Shown piece after piece: positions 1-8,067 of a stretch of 64,000 bases of DNA. The stretch comes from Rhodococcus wratislaviensis (GTDB taxonomy: Bacteria > Actinomycetota > Actinomycetes > Mycobacteriales > Mycobacteriaceae). The notes beneath the pieces were generated by a model. The model worked only from the letters and a program-made list of their open reading frames with translations, was not told the DNA's origin and did not search any database. The stretch lies in assembly GCF_900455735.1 (NCBI RefSeq), contig NZ_UAUI01000011.1:186001-250000 (forward strand), in the 5' to 3' direction. A program made the translations under genes and the position numbers. Position 1 is the first letter of the stretch. Each line of letters begins with the position of its first letter.

Positions 1-2
1 AC

Positions 3-251
3 GAGGACGGGATCAAGGGTGTGGTCCACGCCCGGGACAGCCTGCGAGCCGGCGCCGCAGTGACGGCCGCCGACCTCATGCGCCCCGTGCTGACCCTCGA
101 CGCGGACGCCGCCGTGTACGAGGCACTGCACACCATGCGCGAGACCCGCAGCCATCTCGCGATCGTCACCGACAACGGTCAACTGACCGGTGTCGTCACA
201 TTGACGGACGTCCTCGCGCGACTGCGCCCGGCGGCCGGGACTACCGCCTGA
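3..251 (+). CDS. CBS-domain protein, C-terminal fragment
   Basis: The reading frame is open from the first complete codon and reads DGIKGVVHARDSL before the first possible internal start, so the gene begins upstream of the window. The 82 visible residues look like the end of one CBS motif and a complete second one, with the typical phrase SHLAIVTDNGQLTGVVTLTDVLARL. Such pairs bind adenosyl ligands and are common at the cytosolic end of CorC/HlyC-type membrane transporters. That this is such a transporter is inference, because the membrane part is outside the window. Confidence 0.75.
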   Translation, partial: EDGIKGVVHARDSLRAGAAVTAADLMRPVLTLDADAAVYEALHTMRETRSHLAIVTDNGQLTGVVTLTDVLARLRPAAGTTA

Positions 252-311
252 CCCGTTTCGCCCACCGCGGCCGGGTCCCGCGGTGAGCATCGGAGGCGGT
301 ACCCTCGCGGG

Positions 312-842
312 GTGAATTCACGGTTGGAGGTGGTCGCGCGGGTGCGCGGCTCCTTCGTGGGTTCACTGTCCGGCGCGGTCAGCATCGCCGCGCACGGCAT
401 CGGTGGAGGCGGAATGCCCCCGAGCGATGGCTCGGTGGTGCTGCTTCTCGCGGCATGCGCCGCAGTCGGCGCTTCGGTCGCCGCGGTTCGGGTGGCCACC
501 CGCGAATGGTTGTTCGTGCTGTCGGTGCTCGCAGCCGGGCAGCTGATCGGCCACACCACGCTGGCATTGGCCGCTGACCATTCCCACGGCCTCGGGCTCT
601 CCACCCCGATGATCGCCGCGCACCTCGCCGCGATCGCGGTGGCGGCGGTGCTGGTCCGGTCCGCCGAACGTGCCTGCCTGAGGGCGCTGGCGGCGTTGTC
701 GCGCATCGTTCTCGCCGTCCTGGCCCCGTTGCAGGTCGACACCGGCACCTGGACGGCGACCCCGGTCTACCGGGCGAAGCTCTCGTTGTGGCTGCTGGTC
801 GCCGCGGGCGCCGGCACCCGCGGACCACCCGCTCTCGTCTAG
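312..842 (+). CDS. Small multi-pass membrane protein, function unknown
   Basis: A 176-residue hydrophobic protein with a GTG start. About four membrane segments are visible, including VVLLLAACAAVGASVAAV, a segment around LFVLSVLAAGQLIGHTTLAL, and one near APLQVDTGTWTATP. Histidines lie between the helices (GQLIGHTTLALAADHSHG). I do not recognise a named family. The gene lies just upstream of and co-directional with a PepSY membrane protein. Some actinobacterial relatives of that pair sit in metal (copper or iron) loci, so a role in metal handling is possible but unproven. Confidence 0.55.
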   Translation: MNSRLEVVARVRGSFVGSLSGAVSIAAHGIGGGGMPPSDGSVVLLLAACAAVGASVAAVRVATREWLFVLSVLAAGQLIGHTTLALAADHSHGLGLSTPMIAAHLAAIAVAAVLVRSAERACLRALAALSRIVLAVLAPLQVDTGTWTATPVYRAKLSLWLLVAAGAGTRGPPALV

Positions 843-1064
843 TCGAATCCTTCCTCACCGCATTCCCGGCACACACGTCAGACGTGTGGTCGTCGGTTCG
901 GCGTGTTCTCACGGCACCAGCAGACTCCCCGGTGAGTCACGGTGCCGATCCCTTCCTGAGTCGGCGCGTCCCCGACCTGTGACCTCGAGGGCCCAGCGCA
1001 CCCCGCAGTGTGCGGCCTCGAGGGCGCTGGGTGCCCGTCTCACCCGATTCGAAGCGAGATCGTC

Positions 1065-2525
1065 ATGTCCATCCCTGAACTCGAACGCGACACACCGGTC
1101 GCGCCCGACCCGGCGTCGAAAGACTCCTCGCCGCCGCGCAGTTTCCGGCCACTGATCCTGCGCCTGCACTTCTACGCGGGGATCCTGGTGGCCCCGTTCC
1201 TGGTGATCGCCGCTGTCAGCGGCGGCCTCTACGCCCTCGCACCATCCGTCGAGCAGCTCGTCTACCGCGACTACCTGCACGTCGATTCGACCGGCCCGGA
1301 CCTGCCGATGTCCGAACAGGTGCGGGCCGCGCAGCAGGTTCGCCCGGATCTCGCCGTCGCCGCCGTGCGCCCGGCGACCGATTCGGGTGACACGACCCAG
1401 GTGATGTTCACCGACCCCAGCCTGGGGGAGTCCGAACGCCTCGCGGTCTTCGTCGATCCCGACACCGCGCGGTCGGTGGGTGAGCTGGTGGTGTACGGCA
1501 GCAGTGGGGCGCTGCCGATGCGGACCTGGATTTCGCAGTTGCACCGACATCTGCACCTGGGCGAGCCCGGCCGCATCTACAGCGAGCTCGCCGCGTCGTG
1601 GCTGTGGGTGATCGCGCTCGGTGGCGTGTACCTGTGGGTGCAGCGCCACCGCACCACCCGGGCCCGCAACGCGGAGGCCGCCAGGCTGTGGACGCTCGAC
1701 CGGTCGAGCCGCGGACGCAACCGCACCCTGAGCTGGCACGGGGTGGTCGGTATCTGGATCGCGGTCGGCCTGGTGTTCCTCTCGGCCACGGGTCTGACGT
1801 GGTCGCGGTACGCGGGCGAGAACGTCGACGAACTCCGTACCGCCCTGAGCTGGACCACCCCCAAGATCGACAAGACGCTGGATTCGGCGCCCGCTTCCGG
1901 CGCCACCGCATCGGGCGATCACGGCGTGCACGGCGCAGGGCACATTCCCGCGTCGGATCCGGGAATCGTCGACAGTACCGTGGGCGAACTCGACACCGTC
2001 CTCGACGTGGCTCGGCGGGGCGGTGTCACCGGTGCTGTCGAGGCGACCGTTCCCGCCGACGCGGGCACCGCGTTCACGGTCACCCAGACCCGCGAACCGT
2101 GGCAGTTCTCGACCGACTCGATCGCGGTCGACGGGGCCACGGGCACGGTGACGGACGTGTCGCGATTCGGTGACTGGCCGCTCGCCGCGAAGCTGACCTC
2201 CTGGGGCATCGCCCTGCACATGGGGTTGCTGTTCGGCCTGCTCAACCAGTTGGTCCTGGCCGCCCTCGCGGTGGCACTGCTCGCGGTCATCGTCCGCGGC
2301 TACCTCCTGTGGTGGCGGCGCCGGCCCACCCGCGGCACCGCGCGGGCAGTGGGCAGGCCGCCGATGCGGGGAACCTGGCGCCGAATCCGCCCGGCCGCAG
2401 CCGTGGCCGGAGTCGCCTGCGTCGTCCTCGTCGGCTGGTTCGTTCCGCTGCTCGGCCTCAGCCTCCTCGCGTTCCTGATCGTCGACGTCGCGGTCGGCGC
2501 TCTCGCCCGCACCCGGGCAGGGTGA
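1065..2525 (+). CDS. PepSY-associated TM-helix membrane protein
   Basis: A 486-residue protein of the PepSY_TM (PiuB-like, iron-regulated membrane protein) family. After a short polar N-terminus a first membrane helix follows the signature LRLHFYAGILVAPFLVIAAV. A PepSY-like periplasmic segment, a central helix pair (WLWVIALGGVYLWVQ and a helix after LSWHGVVGIW), a second large outside domain with a His-rich stretch (GDHGVHGAGH), and three C-terminal helices complete it. The ATG at 1065 is chosen over an upstream GTG because the family starts shortly before the RLHFYAG helix. Family members are linked to iron or siderophore reduction, but no such partner is adjacent. Confidence 0.8.
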   Translation: MSIPELERDTPVAPDPASKDSSPPRSFRPLILRLHFYAGILVAPFLVIAAVSGGLYALAPSVEQLVYRDYLHVDSTGPDLPMSEQVRAAQQVRPDLAVAAVRPATDSGDTTQVMFTDPSLGESERLAVFVDPDTARSVGELVVYGSSGALPMRTWISQLHRHLHLGEPGRIYSELAASWLWVIALGGVYLWVQRHRTTRARNAEAARLWTLDRSSRGRNRTLSWHGVVGIWIAVGLVFLSATGLTWSRYAGENVDELRTALSWTTPKIDKTLDSAPASGATASGDHGVHGAGHIPASDPGIVDSTVGELDTVLDVARRGGVTGAVEATVPADAGTAFTVTQTREPWQFSTDSIAVDGATGTVTDVSRFGDWPLAAKLTSWGIALHMGLLFGLLNQLVLAALAVALLAVIVRGYLLWWRRRPTRGTARAVGRPPMRGTWRRIRPAAAVAGVACVVLVGWFVPLLGLSLLAFLIVDVAVGALARTRAG

Positions 2526-2639
2526 GCGAAAAGGGCTCCCAGCGAGGTCGAGGTTTCCGTCGGCGGCATCTCCTCGGGAGGTGCCGCCGGGTTTTCGAAC
2601 GATCCGGCAGGTGCACCACGCATCGACCGGCCTTACGCC

Positions 2640-3341
2640 GTGCTCGAGGGGGCTGTCGTCACCCCCTACCATTCTTCGGTGACCGATTACGACGATCTCG
2701 ACATGTTCGGCGGCCTCGACGCCTCCACCCTGCCACCTCGCCAGCAGCGGATTCTGGCAACGATCCGGGACTGGGTGGCTGCACACGGATGCCCGCCGAG
2801 CACCCGACAGATCGGGGACGCGGTGGGCCTGCGGTCGACGTCGTCGGTGTCCAAGCATCTGAAGAGCCTCGAGGAAAAGGGCTTTCTCCGCAGGGGCACG
2901 GCCATGGCTCGGCAGTTGGACGTGCGCCCGTTCCTGTCCGAGGCGAAGCACGGAGGCTCGTCCGACAACAATGTGACGGTACCGGTAGTCGGCGACATCG
3001 CTGCCGGCGCACCGATCCTCGCGGAGGAGCACGCCGATGAGATGCTGACGCTCCCTCGCGAGCTCGTCGGCTCCGGCACGGTGTTCGGGTTGCGTGTGCG
3101 CGGCGAGTCGATGATTGACGCCGCGATCTGCGATGGCGATGTCGTTGTGGTGCGCCGCCAGGACGAAGCCCATTCCGGTGAGATCGTCGCCGCGATGATT
3201 GATGGCGAGGCCACTGTGAAGGTGCTGCGGCGCCGCGATGGCCACGTCTTCCTCGAGCCCCGTAATCCCGCCTATACCGCGATTGACGGCGACGACGCAG
3301 TCGTCCTGGGCAAGGTGGTATCGGTGATGCGCCGGATCTGA
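2640..3341 (+). CDS. LexA-family transcriptional repressor (paralogue)
   Basis: A 233-residue LexA/S24 protein. The N-terminal winged helix reads LPPRQQRILATIRDW, then PPSTRQIGDAVGLRSTSSV, the recognition region of LexA. The C-terminal S24 domain has the Ala-Gly self-cleavage site (DIAAGAPI), the catalytic Ser in GESMIDAAI and the catalytic Lys in GEATVKVL, so self-cleavage should be possible. The helix after the recognition region (SKHLKSLEEKG) differs from the usual mycobacterial LexA wording, suggesting a second LexA-like repressor rather than the main SOS regulator. A GTG at 2679 is an equally possible start. I saw no clear SOS box upstream. Confidence 0.8.
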   Translation: MLEGAVVTPYHSSVTDYDDLDMFGGLDASTLPPRQQRILATIRDWVAAHGCPPSTRQIGDAVGLRSTSSVSKHLKSLEEKGFLRRGTAMARQLDVRPFLSEAKHGGSSDNNVTVPVVGDIAAGAPILAEEHADEMLTLPRELVGSGTVFGLRVRGESMIDAAICDGDVVVVRRQDEAHSGEIVAAMIDGEATVKVLRRRDGHVFLEPRNPAYTAIDGDDAVVLGKVVSVMRRI

Positions 3342-3383
3342 GGATTGCGCAACCTGAACGGTTCAACCCTCCTCAACAAGGCT

Positions 3384-3399
3384 GGGGTCGGCAGACCCC
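3384..3399. terminator. Short hairpin between convergent genes
   Basis: GGGGTC-GGCA-GACCCC forms a 6-bp stem with a 4-nt loop in the 58-bp gap between the lexA-like gene and the oppositely oriented AIM24 gene, ending at the latter's stop codon. It has no U-tract, so its role as a terminator is only suggested by position. Confidence 0.35.
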
Positions 3400-4068
3400 T
3401 CACGGTTTGGGAACCGGGTGCCCCTCCGACGCCTGGACGACGACGATGCCGTTTCCGGTGAGGCACAGCTGATAGGCCTCACCGGAACCTCGGCCGATCG
3501 CGGCGGCCATCTTCGCGGTCTTGCGGATCGTCGAATTCAGGCCGGTCGACCACAGCACCGCGCTCTGCATGTCGACGTAGGTCGGGGTGTCCACGTTCAG
3601 GACGACGGGGGTGCCGTAGATGGTGACGGCGAGGACGCCGCGGCCGGTGAACGTGGTGTTGAACAGTCCTCCGCTGAGCATGGACGCGCCTTCGACGCGG
3701 TTGATGTCCCAGCTCAGCGAACTGTCGAATGCGAGAACGTTGGAACCGCTGACGGTCACCGACTCGTCCTCGAGTTCGAGCAGGAAGATCTCGTCGGCGT
3801 CGCGGGCGAGGAACACGTCGCCGCTGCCGGACACCTTCATCAGCGACATGCCCTCGCCGGTCAGCGCCTTCTTGAAGAACTTCCCGACGCCGCCGCTGCC
3901 CTGGTAGGCGAAGTCGACGTCACCCTGGTAGGCGACCATCGACCCCTGCCGGGCAAAGAAGTGGCCGCTGGTTCCGGCCAAGTCCACCTTGAGCATTCGG
4001 GGATTCTGTAGCACGAAGGTGCCCGGTTCACCACTGCGTTCCGCGTTCTTCATCAGGTCGCTGCGCAT
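3400..4068 (-). CDS. AIM24 family protein
   Basis: A 222-residue all-beta protein matching the AIM24/TIGR00266 family: HFFARQGSMVAYQGDVDF near residue 40, the Gly-rich GSGGVGKFFKKALTGEG, then SGSGDVFLARDADEIFLLEL and GGLFNTTFTGRGVLAVTIYG. Bacterial members are cytosolic trimers of unknown biochemical role; the eukaryotic name comes from a mitochondrial protein. The length is normal for the family. The gene runs convergently with the LexA-like gene and ends 22 bp before the Lrp-type regulator's start-distal end on the same strand, so the two could share a transcript. Confidence 0.85.
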   Translation of the reverse strand: MRSDLMKNAERSGEPGTFVLQNPRMLKVDLAGTSGHFFARQGSMVAYQGDVDFAYQGSGGVGKFFKKALTGEGMSLMKVSGSGDVFLARDADEIFLLELEDESVTVSGSNVLAFDSSLSWDINRVEGASMLSGGLFNTTFTGRGVLAVTIYGTPVVLNVDTPTYVDMQSAVLWSTGLNSTIRKTAKMAAAIGRGSGEAYQLCLTGNGIVVVQASEGHPVPKP

Positions 4069-4089
4069 GACGGAATCCTATCCGCCCCG

Positions 4090-4566
4090 TCAACGAACCC
4101 ATTCCGGTCCCGGCCCGTTGTCTTCCTCGAAGATCAGCCACGTCTTGGTCGACTGCACCCCTTCGAGGCTCTGCAACCGTTCGAGGACGACGTGACGCAG
4201 TGCGCTGTTGTCCGGTGCGCGCACCAGGACGAGAACGTCGAAATCGCCGCCCAGCAGCGAGAAGTGCTCGACGAAGGGCAGTGTCCGGAGCTGGGTGGAG
4301 ATGCCCCGCCACGAGTCCTGCCGGATCGAGAGGGCGATGAAGGCGGAGGAGCCGAGTCCCGCCTTGGAGTGCGAGATCCGGGTGGTGAAGCCTTCGATGA
4401 TTCCCGCCTCCTGCAACCGCTCGATGCGGACGTAGGCGTGCGCGCGGGAGATGTGTGCCTTCTCCGCCAGTGCTCGCATCGAGATGCGGCTGTCGGCGAC
4501 GAGTTCCTTGATGATGCGTCGATCGATCGCGTCGAGTTCGTACGTGTCGGTTGTGTCGCCGGCCAT
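4090..4566 (-). CDS. Lrp/AsnC-family regulator, probably of the adjacent oxoacid dehydrogenase operon
   Basis: A 158-residue Lrp/AsnC protein: N-terminal helix-turn-helix (LDAIDRRIIKELVADSRISM, then ALAEKAHISRAHAYVRIERL) and a C-terminal RAM ligand-binding domain (VEHFSLLGGDFDVLVLVRAPD). The ATG at 4566 (MAGDTTDTYELDA) fits family starts better than an upstream ATG at 4608. It is transcribed away from the four-gene 2-oxoacid dehydrogenase operon, the classical arrangement of BkdR-type regulators of branched-chain keto-acid dehydrogenase. Control of that operon in response to an amino or keto acid is inferred from this layout. Confidence 0.85.
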   Translation of the reverse strand: MAGDTTDTYELDAIDRRIIKELVADSRISMRALAEKAHISRAHAYVRIERLQEAGIIEGFTTRISHSKAGLGSSAFIALSIRQDSWRGISTQLRTLPFVEHFSLLGGDFDVLVLVRAPDNSALRHVVLERLQSLEGVQSTKTWLIFEEDNGPGPEWVR

Positions 4567-4719
4567 CTGTCCATCCCTGCTGTGGTCGCTCACACTCCGG
4601 TGAGACATTCTGCTCCCGATGAGCTGATTCTAGACCGTTTGTCTCTGATTCTTCCTTGTTGTTGTCTATCGGTCGTTCCGTTGCGAGCATTGACGAACAC
4701 AATGCATCTGGAGGTAGTC
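4567..4719. promoter_or_regulatory. Divergent promoter region of the Lrp regulator and the oxoacid dehydrogenase operon
   Basis: This 153-bp gap holds both promoters. A small dyad AGAC-CGTTT-GTCT lies at 4632-4644, which could be part of an Lrp-type operator. A GGAGG at 4710-4714, five bases before GTG 4720, sets the E1 alpha start. No convincing -10/-35 pair stands out. Confidence 0.4.
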
Positions 4720-5838
4720 GTGACGCTCGCAGAGCCGCCGGTGGCGAGACCGTATCGGAAGTTCCTTCCCGCCGAGCGTGCGGTGCAGTATCTGGACGCG
4801 GCCGGCGAGCTGACCGAGAGCGAGGCCCGGTATCCGCGCCCGGCGGACGACCGTCTGGTGGAGATGTACCGGAACATGGTGCTGGGCAGGCGCTTCGATC
4901 AGCAGGCGACAGCTCTGACCAAGCAGGGCCGGCTGGCTGTCTATCCGTCTTCGCGTGGTCAGGAGGCCTGCCAGATCGCGGCGGCGATGAGCCTGCACCC
5001 CGGCGACTGGATGTTCCCCACCTATCGCGACTCGGTGGCCCTCGCCGCCCGCGGCATCGACCCGGTACAGATTCTCAGCATGCTCGCCGGCGACTGGCAC
5101 TGCGGCTACGACCCCGCCGCCCACCGCAGCGCACCGCAGTGCACCCCGCTGGCCACCCAGTTGCTGCACGCCACCGGTGTCGCCTACGGCGAACACCGCA
5201 AGGGAAACGACACCGTCGCCCTGGCGTTCTGCGGCGACGGCGCGACCAGCGAGGGCGACTTCCACGAGGCCCTCAACTTCGCCGCCGTGTTCAAGGCCCC
5301 GGTGGTGTTCCTGGTGCAGAACAACGGATTCGCGATCAGCGTGCCCCTCGCCCGGCAGAGCGCCGCACCCAGCCTGGCGCACAAGGGCGTCGGCTACGGA
5401 ATCGGCTCCGAGCAGGTGGACGGCAACGACCCCGTGGCCATGCTCGCCGTGATGGACGAGGCCGCGAGATTCGTCCGTGCCGGTAACGGCCCGGTCATCG
5501 TCGAAGCCCACACCTACCGGATCGACGCGCACACCAACGCCGACGACGCCACCCGCTACCGCGACTCGTCCGAGGTGGAGCAGTGGCTCGGACGCGACCC
5601 ACTGGCCCGGCTGGAGAAGTACCTGCGCGGGAAGGGCCTGCTGGACGACGCGGCCGCCGACGCGCTGACCGCCGGGGCGGAAGTTGCCGCCGCCGAACTG
5701 CGTGCCGGCATGAACGTCGACCGAGCCGGCGACCCGATGGACCTGTTCCGGTACGTCTTCGCCGAACCCACCCCGCAGCTTCGCGAGCAGCAAGCACAGG
5801 TCCAGGCCGAGTTGGCCGCCGAGTCCGAGGAGAACTGA
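4720..5838 (+). CDS. 2-oxoacid dehydrogenase E1 component, alpha subunit (branched-chain type)
   Basis: A 372-residue thiamine-diphosphate E1 alpha subunit. The TPP-binding signature GDGATSEGDFHEALNFAAVF is at about residues 172-191, followed by VFLVQNNGFAIS. The phosphorylation-loop region (THTNADDATRY, preceded by TYRIDA) is also present. It catalyses decarboxylation of a 2-oxo acid with the beta subunit and passes the acyl group to E2. GTG 4720 is preferred over ATG 4702 because of the GGAGG just upstream. First gene of a four-gene operon; branched-chain keto acids are the likely substrates given the Lrp-type regulator, but pyruvate cannot be excluded. Confidence 0.92.
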   Translation: MTLAEPPVARPYRKFLPAERAVQYLDAAGELTESEARYPRPADDRLVEMYRNMVLGRRFDQQATALTKQGRLAVYPSSRGQEACQIAAAMSLHPGDWMFPTYRDSVALAARGIDPVQILSMLAGDWHCGYDPAAHRSAPQCTPLATQLLHATGVAYGEHRKGNDTVALAFCGDGATSEGDFHEALNFAAVFKAPVVFLVQNNGFAISVPLARQSAAPSLAHKGVGYGIGSEQVDGNDPVAMLAVMDEAARFVRAGNGPVIVEAHTYRIDAHTNADDATRYRDSSEVEQWLGRDPLARLEKYLRGKGLLDDAAADALTAGAEVAAAELRAGMNVDRAGDPMDLFRYVFAEPTPQLREQQAQVQAELAAESEEN

Positions 5839-5842
5839 CACC

Positions 5843-6847
5843 ATGCCCGTGCTCACCCTGGCCCAGGCCCTGAACACCGCGCTGCGCGACGCCCTCACCG
5901 CCGACGAGAACGTCGTCGTCTTCGGCGAGGACGTCGGCACCCTCGGCGGCGTCTTCCGCGTCACCGACGGCCTGACCCGCGACTTCGGCGACGACCGGTG
6001 CTTCGACACCCCGCTTGCCGAATCCGGCATCATCGGCTTCGCGATCGGCATGGCGATGGCCGGGTTCAAGCCGGTCGTCGAAATGCAGTTCGACGCGTTC
6101 GCCTACCCGGCGTTCGAGCAGATCGTCTCCCACGTCGCGAAGATCCGGAACCGCACCAAGGGCGCGCTGTCCGTGCCGATCGTCATCCGGATCCCGTTCG
6201 CCGGAGGCATCGGTGGGGTCGAGCACCACTGCGATTCCAGCGAGGGCTACTACGCCCACACTCCCGGTCTGAAGGTCGTCGCCCCGGCCACCGTCGAGGA
6301 CGCCTACACCCTGCTGCGCGAGGCGATCGACGACCCGGACCCGGTGATCTTCCTCGAACCGAAACGCCTGTACTTCTCCCGCGCCGACGTCGACCTCGCG
6401 GTGGGCGCGCCGATCGGGCGGGCCGCCGTGCGGCGTCCCGGCCGGGACGCGACCATCGTCGCGTACGGGCCGTCGGTGACCGTCGCGCTCGAATCCGCCG
6501 AAGCCGCCGCGCAGGAGGGTCACGACATCGAGGTGATCGACCTGCGGTCGATCGTGCCGTTCGACGACGAGACCGTCATGGCGTCGGTCCGCAAGACCGG
6601 CCGCTGCATCGTCATTCAGGAGGCACAGGGATTCGCCGGCGTCGGCGCCGAGATCGCCGCCCGCGTCCAGGAACGCTGCTTCCATCACCTGCACGCGCCG
6701 GTGCTGCGGGTCAGCGGATTCGACATCCCGTACCCGGCGCCGAAACTCGAACGCCTCCACCTGCCGAGCGTCGACCGTGTCCTCGACAGCGTCGACCGGT
6801 TGCAGTGGAACGACTCCGCCGACACCCGCTGGGCGGTGACCGCATGA
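5843..6847 (+). CDS. 2-oxoacid dehydrogenase E1 component, beta subunit
   Basis: A 334-residue transketolase-like E1 beta subunit that completes the alpha2beta2 E1. Visible landmarks are VVVFGEDVGTLGGVFRVTDGL near the N-terminus, the core DTPLAESGIIGFAIGMAMAG and EMQFDAFAYPAFEQIVSHVAK, and the C-terminal domain with DLRSIVPFDDETV. The gene starts 4 bp after the alpha-subunit stop and overlaps E2 by ATGA, so translation of the three is coupled. Confidence 0.93.
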   Translation: MPVLTLAQALNTALRDALTADENVVVFGEDVGTLGGVFRVTDGLTRDFGDDRCFDTPLAESGIIGFAIGMAMAGFKPVVEMQFDAFAYPAFEQIVSHVAKIRNRTKGALSVPIVIRIPFAGGIGGVEHHCDSSEGYYAHTPGLKVVAPATVEDAYTLLREAIDDPDPVIFLEPKRLYFSRADVDLAVGAPIGRAAVRRPGRDATIVAYGPSVTVALESAEAAAQEGHDIEVIDLRSIVPFDDETVMASVRKTGRCIVIQEAQGFAGVGAEIAARVQERCFHHLHAPVLRVSGFDIPYPAPKLERLHLPSVDRVLDSVDRLQWNDSADTRWAVTA

Positions 6848-8067
6848 GCGATCAGGTGTTCCTGCTCCCCGACCTCGGCGAGGGACTGACCGAGGCCGAC
6901 ATCGCCGAATGGAAAGTCCGGGTCGGCGACACCGTCACCATCGACCAGGTGGTCGTGGAGGTCGAAACCGCGAAAGCCGCGGTCGAGGTGCCGATTCCGT
7001 TCGAGGGCACGGTGATTTCCCTGCACGGCGACGAAGGCTCGACGCTGCAGGTGGGCACCCCGCTGATCACCGTCAGCGGAACACCCGCCGCACACGAGCA
7101 GTACCGGGAGGAAGAACGAGCCGGCTCGGGCAACGTCCTCATCGGGTACGGCACCAGCGAAGACACACGTGTGCGACGGCGGCGTGTGCGCCGTCCCGAT
7201 GTCACGCCTTCGCCGAGGTCCACGGGCGGCGTGCGGGTCATCTCGCCGGTGATCCGCAACCTCGCGCGCCAGAACGGTCTCGATCTGTCAGGGCTGTCCG
7301 GGAGCGGTCCCGGCGGTGTGATCAACCGTGCCGACGTCGAGCGGGCACTCACCACGCCACCCGAGACGGCCGACGCGCAGCGGATTCCGATCAAGGGGCT
7401 GCGGAAAGCGGTCGCCGACAAGCTGTCGACGAGCCGACGCGAAATCCCGGACGCGACAACGTGGGTGGACGTGGACGCCACCGATCTCCTCGCCGCCCGC
7501 CGGGCAATCAACGCCGCGCTCGACGCCGACGCCGGCGTGAGCCTGATGGCGCTGCTCGGCCGCCTGGCCCTCGCGGCGCTGAAGCAGTACCCGGAACTGA
7601 ACTCGACCGTCGACACCGCACGCAACGAGATCGTTCGATACGGTCACGTCCACCTCGGCATCGCGGCGCAGACGCCACGCGGGCTGGTCGTCCCGGTGAT
7701 CGAGAACGCCGACACGCTCACCACTGTCGAACTCGCGAGGCAACTGCAGGAAACGACCGCGCTCGCCCGCGAGGGGACCCTTCCGCCGGCACGGCTGACC
7801 GGTGGCACGTTCACCCTCAACAACTACGGCGTCTTCGGTGTGGACGGCTCGACCCCCATCATCAACCATCCCGAGGCCGCGATCCTCGGGGTCGGCCGCA
7901 TCATCGACAAACCGTGGGTCGTGCACGGGCAGTTGGCCGTTCGGAAGGTCACCCAGGTGTCGCTGAGCTTCGATCACCGGGTGTGCGACGGCGGCGTCGC
8001 GGGCGGGTTCCTCAGATTGTTCGCCGACTACATCGAGAATCCGATCACCGTGCTGGGGAGGCTGTAG
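6844..8067 (+). CDS. Dihydrolipoamide acyltransferase (E2)
   Basis: A 407-residue E2 with one lipoyl domain (LPDLGEGLTEADIAEWKV; lipoylated Lys44 in VETAKAAVEV), an Arg-rich linker, a peripheral-subunit-binding domain (SPVIRNLARQNGLDLSGLSG) and a C-terminal catalytic acyltransferase domain. The catalytic His/Asp motif FDHRVCDGG is near the C-terminus. It transfers the acyl group from E1 to CoA and forms the core of the complex. It overlaps E1 beta by ATGA and abuts E3. A single lipoyl domain is typical of branched-chain-type E2. Confidence 0.93.
   Translation: MSDQVFLLPDLGEGLTEADIAEWKVRVGDTVTIDQVVVEVETAKAAVEVPIPFEGTVISLHGDEGSTLQVGTPLITVSGTPAAHEQYREEERAGSGNVLIGYGTSEDTRVRRRRVRRPDVTPSPRSTGGVRVISPVIRNLARQNGLDLSGLSGSGPGGVINRADVERALTTPPETADAQRIPIKGLRKAVADKLSTSRREIPDATTWVDVDATDLLAARRAINAALDADAGVSLMALLGRLALAALKQYPELNSTVDTARNEIVRYGHVHLGIAAQTPRGLVVPVIENADTLTTVELARQLQETTALAREGTLPPARLTGGTFTLNNYGVFGVDGSTPIINHPEAAILGVGRIIDKPWVVHGQLAVRKVTQVSLSFDHRVCDGGVAGGFLRLFADYIENPITVLGRL

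Noticed and set aside
2526-2639. SOS box upstream of the LexA-like gene
   Set aside because: A CGAAC occurs at about 2596 but no matching GTTCG half at the right distance.
909-3245. Long open frame of 778 codons on the minus strand across the PepSY and LexA-like genes
   Set aside because: Composition is typical of antisense frames in high-GC DNA (rich in Arg, His, Gly, Asp), with no domain pattern, and it covers two well-supported genes on the other strand.
4192-4719. Upstream extension of the E1 alpha frame
   Set aside because: It runs antisense through the Lrp regulator; the GTG at 4720 with GGAGG and family length gives the proper start.
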